From positions 1 through 45,987 of the forward strand of contig BLLW01000027.1 of assembly GCA_011959285.1 (NCBI GenBank): a stretch of 45,987 bases of DNA, written 5' to 3'. The position numbers and the translations under genes are program-made. This DNA comes from Lachnospiraceae bacterium (GTDB lineage: Bacteria > Bacillota > Clostridia > Lachnospirales > Lachnospiraceae). Below, piece after piece: positions 18,108-26,792 of this stretch. The notes below the pieces were generated by a model that was not told where the DNA came from, did no database searches, and saw nothing but the letters and a program-made list of their open reading frames with translations. How positions within the stretch are numbered: the stretch's first letter is position 1; the number at the start of each line of letters is the position of its first letter.

Positions 18108-19582
18108 ATGTATGAACCAACAAGAAGTGAGTGGGAAAGGAGCCCAGAGCCAGCATATGGGGAGGGCGGTAGCAACTCAACGGATTTAAAATGTGTTTTT
18201 TCTAAAAGAGTATGCGGGGATGGGGTAGGACGCTCTGAAATACTTAAGGATGGACGTTTGTTTGATTTTTGGGGCGAAGGATATATTCAGACGAATAGTG
18301 GAAATGAGCTTATAGCTGATAGTATGGCAGATATTGAAGTGTTTAGTAAAGCGGAGTTTCAGAAGATAATTGATGAAACAAAAAGTTCACTTATATCCTT
18401 AGTGATTGACTATGAGGCAACAGATTGTTTTATCAGAAATTGTGTGTATCCTGATGTATTGCCTGATTCAGATGAGGAAAGGGCATCATTTGGATATGCG
18501 TTATTTTGGATGGCTAAACGTAATTTGGCTATAACGTTGTTGTTCGGTTCAAACGAAATAGTAAAGAGTGTTTGTACAGGTAAAATACAAAGCTGTGCAG
18601 ATGCTATACGTGGACTTTTTGAACATCCAACATTGTCAGACGGTTATCAAAGTGCAGTGGAAGAAATTCTTAAGCGGTTAATTTTTGAAATGAGAATTAT
18701 CTCTTTTTCTGTCACGGATGATGAGGTAAATTGTAAATTTGTACCCTCATTTTTGACGGAAGAAACTATTTCTGAAAATAAGAATGAGAATCAATATTGG
18801 CGAATTAAAATGCTGAATATTCTTCAGCAAATTTATCCGATAGATGGAAGCGAATTGAAGAACGTATAAAAAATTTCAGGACTCATATATTTTCAGAAAA
18901 CAGATTGCCGTTTTTTGCGGTTGATCCCTATTGTTTTTATTCGGAAGGAAGTAGTAAGCAACCAATAGCAGAATATTTTCCAATGCAACAATTGCTTTCG
19001 GTTGGAAAATATGAAAAATTTAGAAAACTTTTGTTGGAATTTGTGTATGTTCCTGTAATATCAGGGGCGTACGCTTCAATTGCCTTTACGCTTCCATTTT
19101 ATAAAGTTTTTGATACTGATGAATCGCACATAACAGATTCTATGTTTCCTTGTAGAATAGAAGATGAGCTGGCAGAGAGTATCATACTTGGGAAAGCGCA
19201 TAAAAAATGGATAGAGGCAATGCAGAAAATTGGCGCAATAAAGACCTATTTACGATGCTGCACTCAGGTTTTAAAGGTTTCTGTTGATGATGAATGTGCT
19301 GCCGGAACAGATGCATTTAAGAATGCGCTCTTGAAGCGCATAGAAATTTTACATAAAGAATTAATATCGTGTGAAATTTTAGTGGGGAAACTTATAGATA
19401 AGGCAACTGGACAAATTGTGGAGTTTTTAGAGATGATGAAATTATTTTTTGAATGCTTTGATGAAATAAATGATTGCATTGCAAGTAATAGTGACCCGAA
19501 TGAAATTATACAGGCAATAGATAATGTCTTTACAGTGATGATCCTTCTGCAACCATATGTAATTGAACATGATTCTGAGTAA
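18108..19582 (+). pseudogene. Unknown gene split by a -1 frameshift
   Basis: The first frame starts at ATG 18108 (GGGGAGG upstream) and stops at 18869. The second frame reads on to 19582. Around 18837-18841 the first frame gives NILQQIYP and the second continues as DRWKRIEERIKNFRTHIF then ENRLPFFAVDPYC, so together they make one protein of about 491 aa. Joining them needs one extra G (CCGGATA instead of CCGATA). The product is soluble, helical and of unknown function. No slippery sequence is visible, so a real mutation or a sequencing error is more likely than programmed shifting. Confidence 0.6.
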
Positions 19583-19887
19583 ATTTAAGAAAAATAGGCA
19601 GTTTGGAATTACATATAACTTGACACTAATTCACCGTCAATTTTGCCCTGACTTAGCATTAGCGAACCATACACCCCACGAAGTTATGCGGGTTTCAGCG
19701 ATTTTCGCGTGGGAAAAGTGAAAAAAGTTTGTGACATTAACTTGACATACGCGGGGTATGGGGCGCTTTGTGTCGAGGATAGTCTGCCGGGGCAGAAATA
19801 AGGATGGATTTTGGATTAATGAGTTTTTCGGCACATTAGCGTTAAATATAATATTTATTATGCGTTTAGATATTTTTGCTTGGAGAG
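19583..19887. other. Intergenic with imperfect palindromes
   Basis: This stretch holds the left copy of a 12-bp direct repeat and an imperfect inverted repeat, CCATACACCCCACG (from 19668) against CGCGGGGTATGG (from 19750), which could fold. No protein gene is supported. Confidence 0.35.
19618..19629 (+). repeat. 12-bp direct repeat, left copy
   Basis: ACTTGACACTAA recurs exactly at 22854-22865 in the same orientation, with partial similarity continuing on the right side (TNACCNT). The two copies bracket the toxin-antitoxin and methyltransferase-like genes. Confidence 0.45.
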
Positions 19888-19929
19888 TATCATACTAACT
19901 ATACAGAATTATTAAAAGGTGGTATGATA
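19888..19929. promoter_or_regulatory. Inverted repeat before the toxin-antitoxin genes
   Basis: TATCATAC (19888-19895) and GTATGATA (19922-19929) are exact reverse complements 26 bases apart, upstream of the antitoxin. This fits the autoregulated operator usual for type II modules. Confidence 0.5.
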
Positions 19930-19976
19930 TGTGTAAGAAAGCAGGAAAAAATAAAGTAGCGGAGGAGGAACAAGTA

Positions 19977-20138
19977 ATGAGCGTAGCAGCAAATTTGGAA
20001 AGACCTTGTACAATTTCAGAATCTATTATGCAGTCATGCAAGGAAGTAAAGAATATGCGTGAAGGCAAAACTCCCAAACGTTCCTTAAATGATTTATTTG
20101 CGAATATTGAAAAATGGAGCAAAGAGGAAGAAAGATAA
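19977..20138 (+). CDS. Antitoxin of a RelE-type module
   Basis: This 53-aa protein starts at the ATG behind GGAGGAGG (19961-19968); a longer start at 19929 lies inside the inverted repeat and lacks a good site. It is small and charged and ends KRSLNDLFANIEKWSKEEER, an amphipathic tail that could wrap the toxin. It is adjacent to the RelE-like gene with no spacing. The DNA-binding fold is not obvious, so the assignment rests mainly on context. Confidence 0.6.
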   Translation: MSVAANLERPCTISESIMQSCKEVKNMREGKTPKRSLNDLFANIEKWSKEEER

Positions 20139-20495
20139 ATGTATACAGTTATACCTACTGAACAGTTTGAAAAAGATGTGAAATATTACATCAAGAAAAA
20201 AGGATTCACGCATATAGGCGCGGATATTAAAGCAATAACTGATGAATTGGAAAAAGGAAACCTGATAGGAGCGGAAATTCCGGGATTAAGGATTCCGACA
20301 GATGGGCATACTTTCAAAGTCAGGTCAGCAAATACAGATACCAAGGCAGGGCAGTCCAACGGGTATCGGATTATTTATTACGCAGTCAGGGATGATGCGG
20401 AAGTGTACCTGCTTACGATTTATTATAAAAAGGATGATAGCAGGATACCAACCAATCAGGAGATTGTGGAATTAGTAGAGACTTATTGTATGTAG
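20139..20495 (+). CDS. RelE/ParE-type toxin
   Basis: This 118-aa protein follows the RelE/ParE pattern: an N-terminal FEKDVKYYIKKKG helix, GLRIPTDGHTFKVRSANTDT, then NGYRIIYYAV and VYLLTIYYKKDDSRI. Known members cut mRNA at the ribosome or inhibit gyrase; the sequence does not tell which. The ATG follows the antitoxin stop directly. A terminator lies 14 bases after the stop, so the pair is an independent unit. Confidence 0.75.
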   Translation: MYTVIPTEQFEKDVKYYIKKKGFTHIGADIKAITDELEKGNLIGAEIPGLRIPTDGHTFKVRSANTDTKAGQSNGYRIIYYAVRDDAEVYLLTIYYKKDDSRIPTNQEIVELVETYCM

Positions 20496-20508
20496 ACTGG
20501 AAAAGAAG

Positions 20509-20551
20509 AGCTGTTCAATACGGTAAAAAACTGTATTGGCCGGCTTTTTTT
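20509..20551 (+). terminator. Rho-independent terminator after the toxin gene
   Basis: CAATACGGT pairs with ACTGTATTG (one G-T pair), with an imperfect outer stem (AGCTG/CGGCT), followed by TTTTTTT. Confidence 0.7.
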
Positions 20552-20620
20552 GTATAGGATAAATGGGAAATTAGTTTGAACGGTAACAGATTATGGAAAA
20601 ATGTGTGGATCAGGAGGCGA

Positions 20621-22516
20621 ATGATTTTGAACAATACGGTCGCGATTATAGAGGCAGGAATTGGAGCAATGTCTTTGGGATTTGTGGAAGCCGGTTTTCA
20701 GATAAAAGAGTTTTTTGTAAAAGAAAGGAAAGCGATAGAAATTCACAGGAAGAATATTGGAGGAAAAATATGCGAAAGAGGTTTGATGGAACTTATGCCG
20801 GAAGAAATTTCAGATGTAGATGTAATAGCAATTGATTTGATGCAGGTGTTTACATCTAAAAACAGTGGAAAAAGTGAATTTGAACCGCATGGGTTTAATG
20901 AAACACCTTTGAAAAAGACTGCGGAGATTATAAAGTGGAAAAGACCGCATATGTTTTTTCTGGTTATGCAGAAAGGAATGCATAAAAACCCGATGTGGTC
21001 AGGATTTTGCGATGAAATATGTCAGACAGGTTATAATATTACCTGGAGAGTTCTGAGCAGCAGGGAAATTACCGGATTTCCGGTGAGAGAGGAACAGCTC
21101 TATGCGATTGGAAGCAGAATACCAGATTATCAGTATGAATTTCCGGGATATAGGGATTTGGGAATAACGATTCCAGTTCATAAGTTCATTTCCGACATGG
21201 AAGAAGACGGATGGTACTATAGGATTAACAGGGATGAAATTTCAGAAGAGAGCAAAGAGGATAGTTTTCTTTGTTGGAGGAAAGATAAATATGTAGAACA
21301 GCCATATGTGGGGTGGAATTTAATAAAAATTCCGTTGATTCGAGTCAATGGAATTATTCATAGGCTATCACACAAAGAAATGGCAGTATTGAAAGGATTT
21401 CCGAAAAATTATGACATGAATAGATCGAATAGGGCATGGCTGTACAGGATGCTGGTATATGCACCGAATGTGCAGGTCGTAAAGTATGCTGCAGATCATC
21501 TTACACAAACGCCTCTGCGTAAACAACAGATAGCAGACTATAGGGAGTTTGAACAGATATTTAGCAGTTATCTACAGCAAAAAGGCGGACAAATAAAGAA
21601 TTCCACGGAACAGGATATGGAATGGGACATTGTTTATACATATAAAGATTCCACAGTGTATTTTGCTTTGAAATTTTATAGCAGTAATTTTTCAATGAGA
21701 GAGAATTTGTGTAAAGCAAGTGAGAGATTATCGAAAGGAAAAAAAGAAGGTGACTGTATCATTCTTGTGGTAGCAAATATAGTATCTGAGGAAGTAAAAG
21801 AATTATGTAAATCTGAGTATGGAATTAATATATGGGATGCAGGAAATCTTCTTTGGCTGTTCAGAGAATTTACAAGAATTGAAAATGAGTTTGTTGCCTT
21901 TTTGAACTATTCAACAGAAGTAATCGAGCCGCAAAAACCTGAACCATATATCTTTGACGAAATAGAGATAAGGACGGAAGATGAGAGCCTGAAAGAAAAA
22001 TTATTGAAGATTAAACCCGGAACAGAGCAGTGGCAGCAATATGAAAAGGTTTGTATTGAAATATTAAAGTATGTTTTGGGAGATTATCTGACCCTGTGGT
22101 ATGCGCAGGAAAATACAGACAATGGAATGTATAGATTTGATTTATGCTGTAAAATCAAGGCTGGGACAAATCAGGATTTTTTCGATACGGTCCAACAATA
22201 TTTTAATACGAAATATATCGTTTTTGAATTTAAAAACCACAGCGAGAAGATCACGCAAAAAGAAATATATACAACGGAAAAATATTTATATGAAAAGGCA
22301 TTGCGGAGAGTGGCGATTATAATTTCCAGGAAGGGAGCAGATGAAAATGCCCTTGCTGCTGTACGTGGAAGTCTTCGAGAAAGCGGGAAGTTGATTCTCT
22401 GTTTATCCGACAGGGATATTTTAGAGTTGATGGAAATAAAAGAACGGAATGAGCAGCCTACAGAGGCTTTTTTGGGCGCAATGTTGGATGACTTATTAAT
22501 TCATTTGGAAAAGTAA
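20621..22516 (+). CDS. Catalytically dead C5 DNA methyltransferase fused to nuclease-like domains
   Basis: This 631-aa protein starts with a cytosine-5 methyltransferase fold. Motif I-like AGIGAMSLGFVEAGF is at 12-26, an R-x-E-Q-x-Y-x-I-G-x-R form of motif VIII at 156-166, and HRLSHKEMAVLKGFPKNY (motif IX-like) at 247-264. The catalytic PCQ loop of motif IV is replaced by IDLMQVFTSK (71-80), motif VI ENV by VMQ (115-117), and GNAV by APNVQVV (281-287), so it should not methylate. Residues about 310-415 look like a degenerate Mrr-type fold (D336, LKF at 350-352). Residues about 470-620 keep a PD-(D/E)XK set: D507 and E536-x-K538 in IVFEFKNHSEKI. AGGAGG precedes ATG 20621; TTG 20627 is an alternative. 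Confidence 0.7.
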   Translation: MILNNTVAIIEAGIGAMSLGFVEAGFQIKEFFVKERKAIEIHRKNIGGKICERGLMELMPEEISDVDVIAIDLMQVFTSKNSGKSEFEPHGFNETPLKKTAEIIKWKRPHMFFLVMQKGMHKNPMWSGFCDEICQTGYNITWRVLSSREITGFPVREEQLYAIGSRIPDYQYEFPGYRDLGITIPVHKFISDMEEDGWYYRINRDEISEESKEDSFLCWRKDKYVEQPYVGWNLIKIPLIRVNGIIHRLSHKEMAVLKGFPKNYDMNRSNRAWLYRMLVYAPNVQVVKYAADHLTQTPLRKQQIADYREFEQIFSSYLQQKGGQIKNSTEQDMEWDIVYTYKDSTVYFALKFYSSNFSMRENLCKASERLSKGKKEGDCIILVVANIVSEEVKELCKSEYGINIWDAGNLLWLFREFTRIENEFVAFLNYSTEVIEPQKPEPYIFDEIEIRTEDESLKEKLLKIKPGTEQWQQYEKVCIEILKYVLGDYLTLWYAQENTDNGMYRFDLCCKIKAGTNQDFFDTVQQYFNTKYIVFEFKNHSEKITQKEIYTTEKYLYEKALRRVAIIISRKGADENALAAVRGSLRESGKLILCLSDRDILELMEIKERNEQPTEAFLGAMLDDLLIHLEK

Positions 22517-23037
22517 ATTATTTTAGGATTTATGTTTGTCAAAACTTTTGAAGATATGTAAAAGCCTGTCGAAGGTATTTTAATATATAGTAAATTTTTG
22601 TTAGTCCTTACTTGACAGCAGCATACGGGGAGAAGGTGAAGGCTTATCTTAGGCGGGGGGCGAAGCCAATCCGGGGGGAGGTGGAGTATCCGAATGAGAA
22701 GGTGGGGGATTATGATATTATAGTGTCAAGTCAGCAAGGAGCCAGTAAAATCAAGGTGTTCCGCTGGTTTAGTCCAAATATTTTTTCACTGCAAAAGCAG
22801 TAAAAAAGGATTGGGACAGGCCTGTTTTTAATCTTGAAACTGAAAATCATACTACTTGACACTAAATTACCATAAAGCTGTCAGGAACGGGACAAGTGCG
22901 CTCTAAGGAGGTGCAGGGGAAGCGTTCTGCCCGGAAAAGTGTTCGGAGAGAAGTGGAATGATATTGAGGACTAAGTTTGTTAATTTATTAGCTGCTTGGT
23001 CCTCTTTTCTGTTCAGAAATAGAAAAAGGAGATCTAT
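22517..23037. other. Intergenic with remnants
   Basis: A 63-codon frame (22612-22803) reads protein-like at first (AYGEKVKAYLRRGAKPIRGE, then YPNEKVGDYDIIV) but has only a TTG start without a ribosome site. It may be the end of a lost mobile-element gene. The right direct repeat is at 22854. The last 150 bases are the leader of the next operon, with AAGGAGATCT before 23038. Confidence 0.35.
22854..22865 (+). repeat. 12-bp direct repeat, right copy
   Basis: An exact second copy of ACTTGACACTAA, 3.2 kb from the first. It could be a target duplication or recombination scar around the cassette, but with only 12 bases chance cannot be excluded. Confidence 0.45.
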
Positions 23038-23187
23038 ATGAGTAACCAGATTACTAGGGAAAGCATGGAATTTATTGCAGGGGAAATTATGGATGCAGTC
23101 CATGATTCCGGCAGACTGGAAGATGGCATAAACAGGATTCAGGAAATTCTTGAATGTAATGGGATCGTTGAGGTTATCCCGGATTAA
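23038..23187 (+). CDS. Small hypothetical protein (49 aa)
   Basis: A short ORF with AAAAGGAGATCT immediately before its ATG. The product is acidic and helical: MEFIAGEIMDAVHDSGRLED, then EVIPD at the end. It lies 15 bases before the SymE-like gene in the same direction and is probably co-transcribed with it. The family is unknown; a small regulator or antitoxin-like partner is possible. Confidence 0.55.
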   Translation: MSNQITRESMEFIAGEIMDAVHDSGRLEDGINRIQEILECNGIVEVIPD

Positions 23188-23202
23188 ATAGGAGGAGAAC
23201 AT

Positions 23203-23445
23203 ATGAAGCAGAGAGAAATGACGGTTTACAGGGCAAGGGGAACCAGCATAGAGATAAACAATCCATTGATCATGCTGCAGGGAAAATGGCTGCGGGATTT
23301 AGGATTTTCCACAGGCGACAGAATATCAGTAACCTGTGAGGGCGGCAGGCTTATTGTGGAAAGGACAGGCAGGATATGGTCTGATCCCAAAGGGGCGGGG
23401 ATGATAGCGGAAGGAACTGAAGAATATCAGGGGAAGGCGGTGTGA
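23203..23445 (+). CDS. SymE-like toxin / AbrB-fold protein
   Basis: This 80-aa protein matches the clostridial SymE-like family: MTVYRARGTS, INNPLIMLQGKWLRDLGFST, then GDRISVTCEGGRLIVER. The fold is the AbrB swapped-hairpin, and E. coli SymE is an SOS-induced toxin. In conjugative elements such genes are found in small-gene operons near parA, as here. I see no antisense RNA promoter of the type I module. GGAGGAGAACAT precedes the ATG. Confidence 0.72.
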   Translation: MKQREMTVYRARGTSIEINNPLIMLQGKWLRDLGFSTGDRISVTCEGGRLIVERTGRIWSDPKGAGMIAEGTEEYQGKAV

Positions 23446-23447
23446 CA

Positions 23448-23891
23448 ATGGATATGAATAGAGGAAATAAACGTACAATTACCTTTAAGGATCAGGAACA
23501 CGAAATATTTTACAGAAACTGTCTGCAAAAGTGCAGGCAGCAGGACGTATACCATAAAGCATTAGTTTACTGTCTTGGGATCAGCGGCGATACAAGGCGG
23601 AATGTAGAGAGAATTTTTGATTTCAAAAAAGGGAGCGTAAAGCCAAAGTGTCTGGAAGAGGGTTGGATCACCAGCGGCAGCGCAAGGGTGGTGCGTATGG
23701 CGTTCAATCTTTTCTGTAACGGTACGCCCAGCGCATATGCCCTTGAGGGTGATGAAAAAGTAAAGGAGTGTCAGCGGTATACAGTGGAAGACCTGTTCTG
23801 CTGTGAATACGCAGTATATTTCTGGGAAGCGGTCAAGGTGCGCTATCCGGAATACTGTTTCCCGATAGATTTATCAGAGTTTGGGTTTTAA
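23448..23891 (+). CDS. DUF6075 family protein
   Basis: This 147-aa protein has the conserved DUF6075 segments: FKDQEHEIFYRNCLQKCRQQ, DVYHKALVYCLGISGDTR, WITSGSARVVRMAFNLFCNG and a Cys-rich end FCCEYAVYFWEAVKVRYPEY. It is frequent on Lachnospiraceae conjugative elements and of unknown function. ATG 23448 lies 3 bases after the SymE-like stop, with GGGGAAGGCGG as a ribosome site. Confidence 0.75.
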   Translation: MDMNRGNKRTITFKDQEHEIFYRNCLQKCRQQDVYHKALVYCLGISGDTRRNVERIFDFKKGSVKPKCLEEGWITSGSARVVRMAFNLFCNGTPSAYALEGDEKVKECQRYTVEDLFCCEYAVYFWEAVKVRYPEYCFPIDLSEFGF

Positions 23892-23943
23892 AGCAGGATA
23901 GTGTGTTAAGGCGCGGTGGAACTATATGTAGAAGGAGGGCAAT

Positions 23944-24381
23944 ATGGCAGAACTAAGTATGGCTTTAGTACAGATGAAAGGGCTGAAATGCCGGATTGAT
24001 GATATTTTAAGTGTCACCACTTATGATGAACATGCAGACCTGCGGGGGCTGCATGTGGACCATAGGGACAGTGACCAGATGTTTCAGTTAAGGGAAATAC
24101 GGAGAATCATGGGGAAGTTGGCTGACATAGGTGGCAGCATAGAGTACCTTTTCCGACCGGTTCAGGAGATCAGTACTCTTCATAAAGATGAAAACGGGGA
24201 ATACAGGACGGAGAAAGGATATTGTTACCGCAGTGGAAGTCTGATTGAAGCTTTCCTGCAGGAAGATACCCATGAAGAGTCCTGCTGGGTGCAGACAAAA
24301 GTGGAGTATGACGGGGAAGATTATTATCTTATGGGATATGAGGATATCCCCATGAAAGGGCTGAAAGTCCGTGTGAGATAG
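23944..24381 (+). CDS. DUF5348-containing protein
   Basis: This 145-aa protein has a helical first half and a C-terminal DUF5348 module: YRSGSLIEAFLQED, ESCWVQTKVEYDGEDYYLMG, then LKVRVR. The domain is typical of integrative and conjugative elements and is often next to parA, as it is here (17 bases upstream). AGAAGGAGGGCAAT precedes the ATG. The function is unknown. Confidence 0.7.
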   Translation: MAELSMALVQMKGLKCRIDDILSVTTYDEHADLRGLHVDHRDSDQMFQLREIRRIMGKLADIGGSIEYLFRPVQEISTLHKDENGEYRTEKGYCYRSGSLIEAFLQEDTHEESCWVQTKVEYDGEDYYLMGYEDIPMKGLKVRVR

Positions 24382-24398
24382 AAAGGAGAACAGGATAT

Positions 24399-24491
24399 AT
24401 GGAAAGGACAGGAAGAAAATGTAAGGTCATTGCCATCGCAAACCAGAAGGGCGGTGTGTCTTATGAAAAGCTATACATTATGCAAAGTTAA
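24399..24491 (+). pseudogene. parA 5' stub, cut at the P-loop (left)
   Basis: AGAAAGGAGAACAGGATAT precedes an ATG. The reading frame gives KCKVIAIANQKGGV, the start of a ParA/Soj ATPase up to the deviant Walker A (KGGVGKTT). From 24460 the frame enters the transposon end and stops at 24489-24491. The rest of this parA is not at the other side of the element; instead a different parA 5' end is there in the opposite orientation. Confidence 0.8.
24460..24489 (+). repeat. Left terminal inverted repeat of the RIT element
   Basis: The end contains two direct copies of TTATGNAAAG (24461-24470 and 24478-24487) with a 17-base period, probably recombinase binding sites. A small hairpin (about 24494-24523) follows inside the element. 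Confidence 0.8.
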
Positions 24492-24594
24492 TGAAAGAAA
24501 TCCTTATAAATAAAGGATTCTTTAGTTGATTTACTTTCCATAATCCATCAAGATTTAAGTGTATTTTATCAATTCGCTTAAGGAGGAACGCACG

Positions 24595-25806
24595 ATGGAA
24601 AAATCAACTTTGCAGCAACTGATCAACCAAACCGGGGAAGCACTCGTACAGGCAGGTGCATCCAGCTATTACCAAAAAGTATTTAAAACTCTTACAAAAC
24701 AGCTTTTGCTCTACTCCCACGAACAAGGTACTGATTCTTTCAGCATGGATTTCGGATTACAGTTTTTAGAAGACCATTATTCTATGTCATCTAAGATAGC
24801 GTTGAAAAAATGGTGTACCGCCTATTCCCGTTGTATAAATGCTTTGGCAGAATACCAGCGTTCAGGGAATGTAGTTCTTTATCTTGCCATGGATAAAAGA
24901 GCGTACACTTTCCCAGAGGGATTTAGATATAGCGCAGAAGCATATATTTCCCATCGAGAAGATATCGGGATAATAAAAAAATCAAATAAGATTTTCAGTT
25001 TATATCTGGAACGCTTTTTTGCGTTTTTAAGCAGGAAGAACATTGCTTCTTTAGATACACTGTCTCTCAAAGACGTTTTGGATTTCATGGCATCTTTGAA
25101 CTGTTATGAAAAGCCAACCATAAATCATACAATGCGTGCGGTGCGCTATTATCTGAAATACTGCTATGAACATGGTCTTATGGAGCAGGAGATGTTTTCA
25201 AAACTTCCAAACCCTCATTACAACAGGCAGAGCCGATTACCTTCTTCGTATTCAGCGAATGAGGTGACGAAACTTCTTGATTCGATTGACCTTGGGAATC
25301 CCTGCGGAATCCGTGATTATGCAATCATTCTTCTGATTGCAAGACTTGGATTACGCAGCAGCGATGTCGCAAATTTAAGGTTTTCCAATATCGACTGGGA
25401 AAGAGAAGTAATCCATTTGAACCAGGTAAAAACAGGAAATCCGTTAGAACTTCCTCTTTTAGAAGATGTTGGCGAAGCGATCATTAACTATCTGAAGAAC
25501 GCAAGGCCTAAAACCGACTCGGATCACGTTTTTGTGAGGCAGCTTCCTCCTTATACGGATTTCAATCCGGGTGCGGTCGGCGCCCTTGTAAGGGTACGTC
25601 TCCAGAGATCGGGAATCCATCTTGAAGGGAAAAAGAAAGGCTCCCACACACTCCGCCACAGCCTTGCGAGCCGCCTGTTGGAGCATGAGATTCCGCTTCC
25701 GGTCATTTCAGAAATCCTGGGGCACACAACTACTGAAACTACGATGGCATATCTTCGTATTGATATCACCGAGCTTCGGAAATGTGCATTGGAGGTGGCA
25801 ATCTAA
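24595..25806 (+). CDS. Tyrosine recombinase, first of trio (RitA-like)
   Basis: This 403-aa site-specific recombinase has an N-terminal SAM-like core-binding region (about 140-225) and a C-terminal catalytic domain. Catalytic residues visible are R in ARLGLRSSD, H and R in HTLRHSLASRLL, H in ILGHTTTETTMAYLR, and Y in that last motif. ATG 24595 is used because AAGGAGG lies 8 bases before it. The stop TAA overlaps the ATG of the second recombinase. The extra N-terminal 130 residues are usual for the first RIT protein. Confidence 0.85.
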   Translation: MEKSTLQQLINQTGEALVQAGASSYYQKVFKTLTKQLLLYSHEQGTDSFSMDFGLQFLEDHYSMSSKIALKKWCTAYSRCINALAEYQRSGNVVLYLAMDKRAYTFPEGFRYSAEAYISHREDIGIIKKSNKIFSLYLERFFAFLSRKNIASLDTLSLKDVLDFMASLNCYEKPTINHTMRAVRYYLKYCYEHGLMEQEMFSKLPNPHYNRQSRLPSSYSANEVTKLLDSIDLGNPCGIRDYAIILLIARLGLRSSDVANLRFSNIDWEREVIHLNQVKTGNPLELPLLEDVGEAIINYLKNARPKTDSDHVFVRQLPPYTDFNPGAVGALVRVRLQRSGIHLEGKKKGSHTLRHSLASRLLEHEIPLPVISEILGHTTTETTMAYLRIDITELRKCALEVAI

Positions 25807-26792
25807 TGACAAGAATCAGAAAATCTCCATCCATGACAGGTTCATTTGCGGAAGTTGCCCGGGAATTCATTCAGTACAAAAGAAGCACAGGTTTTAAATA
25901 TGCAGATGAACCGAAATGTTTATCCCGGTTTTGCCGTTTCAGTGAAGAACAGGGTGTCACAGAAATAAAAATATCCCGCTCCCTTGCAGAAAAATGGACA
26001 GCGCCCCGGGCAGGTGAATCCGAAAAAAGCCGGTCACACCGCATTACCTGCATAAGACAGTTTGCCATATACCTTAATAACCTTGGTTATGATGCTTATA
26101 TCGTGCCAGAAGTGAAGGGTTTGAATCACAGTTCATTTGTACCATATATATTTACGCATGAGCAGATAGCAGCTGTGATCAAAGCCGCTGATGAAACAGA
26201 ACCCAAAGAAGTTGCAAGAAATATGCATCTGGCGTTACCCGTAATCTTCCGGATTCTTTATGGCTGTGGACTTCGTGTGTCAGAAGTTGTCGGACTTCGC
26301 TGCAGGGATGTGAATCTCGAAGATGGGATTCTTACGATCCGTGAAGCAAAGACTGACCGTGACCGGTATATCCCATTATCAGATTCCGTAAAAGAAGCCT
26401 GTATATCCTATGCAGATAAAATCTGGTGGGAAAAAGACAGCGACTTTTTCTTCCCTGCTCCTGATAAGACCATGATCAGCCCGATGACTATCTATCAAAG
26501 GTACCGCAGGTATCTGGAAGCGGCAGGGATTTCACATGGCGGAAAAGGGCAGGGCCCCCGTCTGCATGATGTACGCCATACATTCGCGGTTCATGTTTTA
26601 CAAAAGTGGATCAGGGAAGAAGCCGATTTAACGGCTATGCTCCCGATTCTTTCCACATATATGGGGCACAAAACAATACGCTCAACAGCAAGGTATCTAC
26701 GCCTGACAGCGGAAGTTTATCCAGACCTGATGAGGGAAGTGGAAAGGTCATGTGCATACGTCATCCCGGAGGTATGCCATGAAGGAAACTGA
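25806..26792 (+). CDS. Tyrosine recombinase, second of trio (RitB-like)
   Basis: This 328-aa recombinase starts in a TAATG overlap with the first. Catalytic set: R in YGCGLRVSEV, K in AKTDRDRYIPL, HDVRHTFAVHVL, and YMGHKTIRSTARYLR with the tyrosine. The gene looks intact. Its 3' end overlaps the third recombinase by 14 bases, so all three are probably translated from one mRNA and act together at the ends. Confidence 0.85.
   Translation: MTRIRKSPSMTGSFAEVAREFIQYKRSTGFKYADEPKCLSRFCRFSEEQGVTEIKISRSLAEKWTAPRAGESEKSRSHRITCIRQFAIYLNNLGYDAYIVPEVKGLNHSSFVPYIFTHEQIAAVIKAADETEPKEVARNMHLALPVIFRILYGCGLRVSEVVGLRCRDVNLEDGILTIREAKTDRDRYIPLSDSVKEACISYADKIWWEKDSDFFFPAPDKTMISPMTIYQRYRRYLEAAGISHGGKGQGPRLHDVRHTFAVHVLQKWIREEADLTAMLPILSTYMGHKTIRSTARYLRLTAEVYPDLMREVERSCAYVIPEVCHEGN

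Noticed and set aside
18837-18841. Programmed -1 frameshift in the 491-aa gene
   Set aside because: No slippery heptamer and no strong downstream structure; a one-base deletion or sequencing error is simpler.
20621-21500. Functional Dcm-type methyltransferase of a restriction-modification system
   Set aside because: The catalytic Cys loop and ENV motif are absent, and no partner endonuclease or specificity gene is beside it.
20139-22516. Toxin-antitoxin pair and methyltransferase-like gene as a single operon
   Set aside because: A strong terminator at 20509-20551 separates them; co-location is kept as a cassette hypothesis only.
22612-22803. 63-codon ORF after the methyltransferase-nuclease gene
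   Set aside because: The first half reads protein-like, but there is no ribosome site and the end is abrupt; kept only as a possible remnant.
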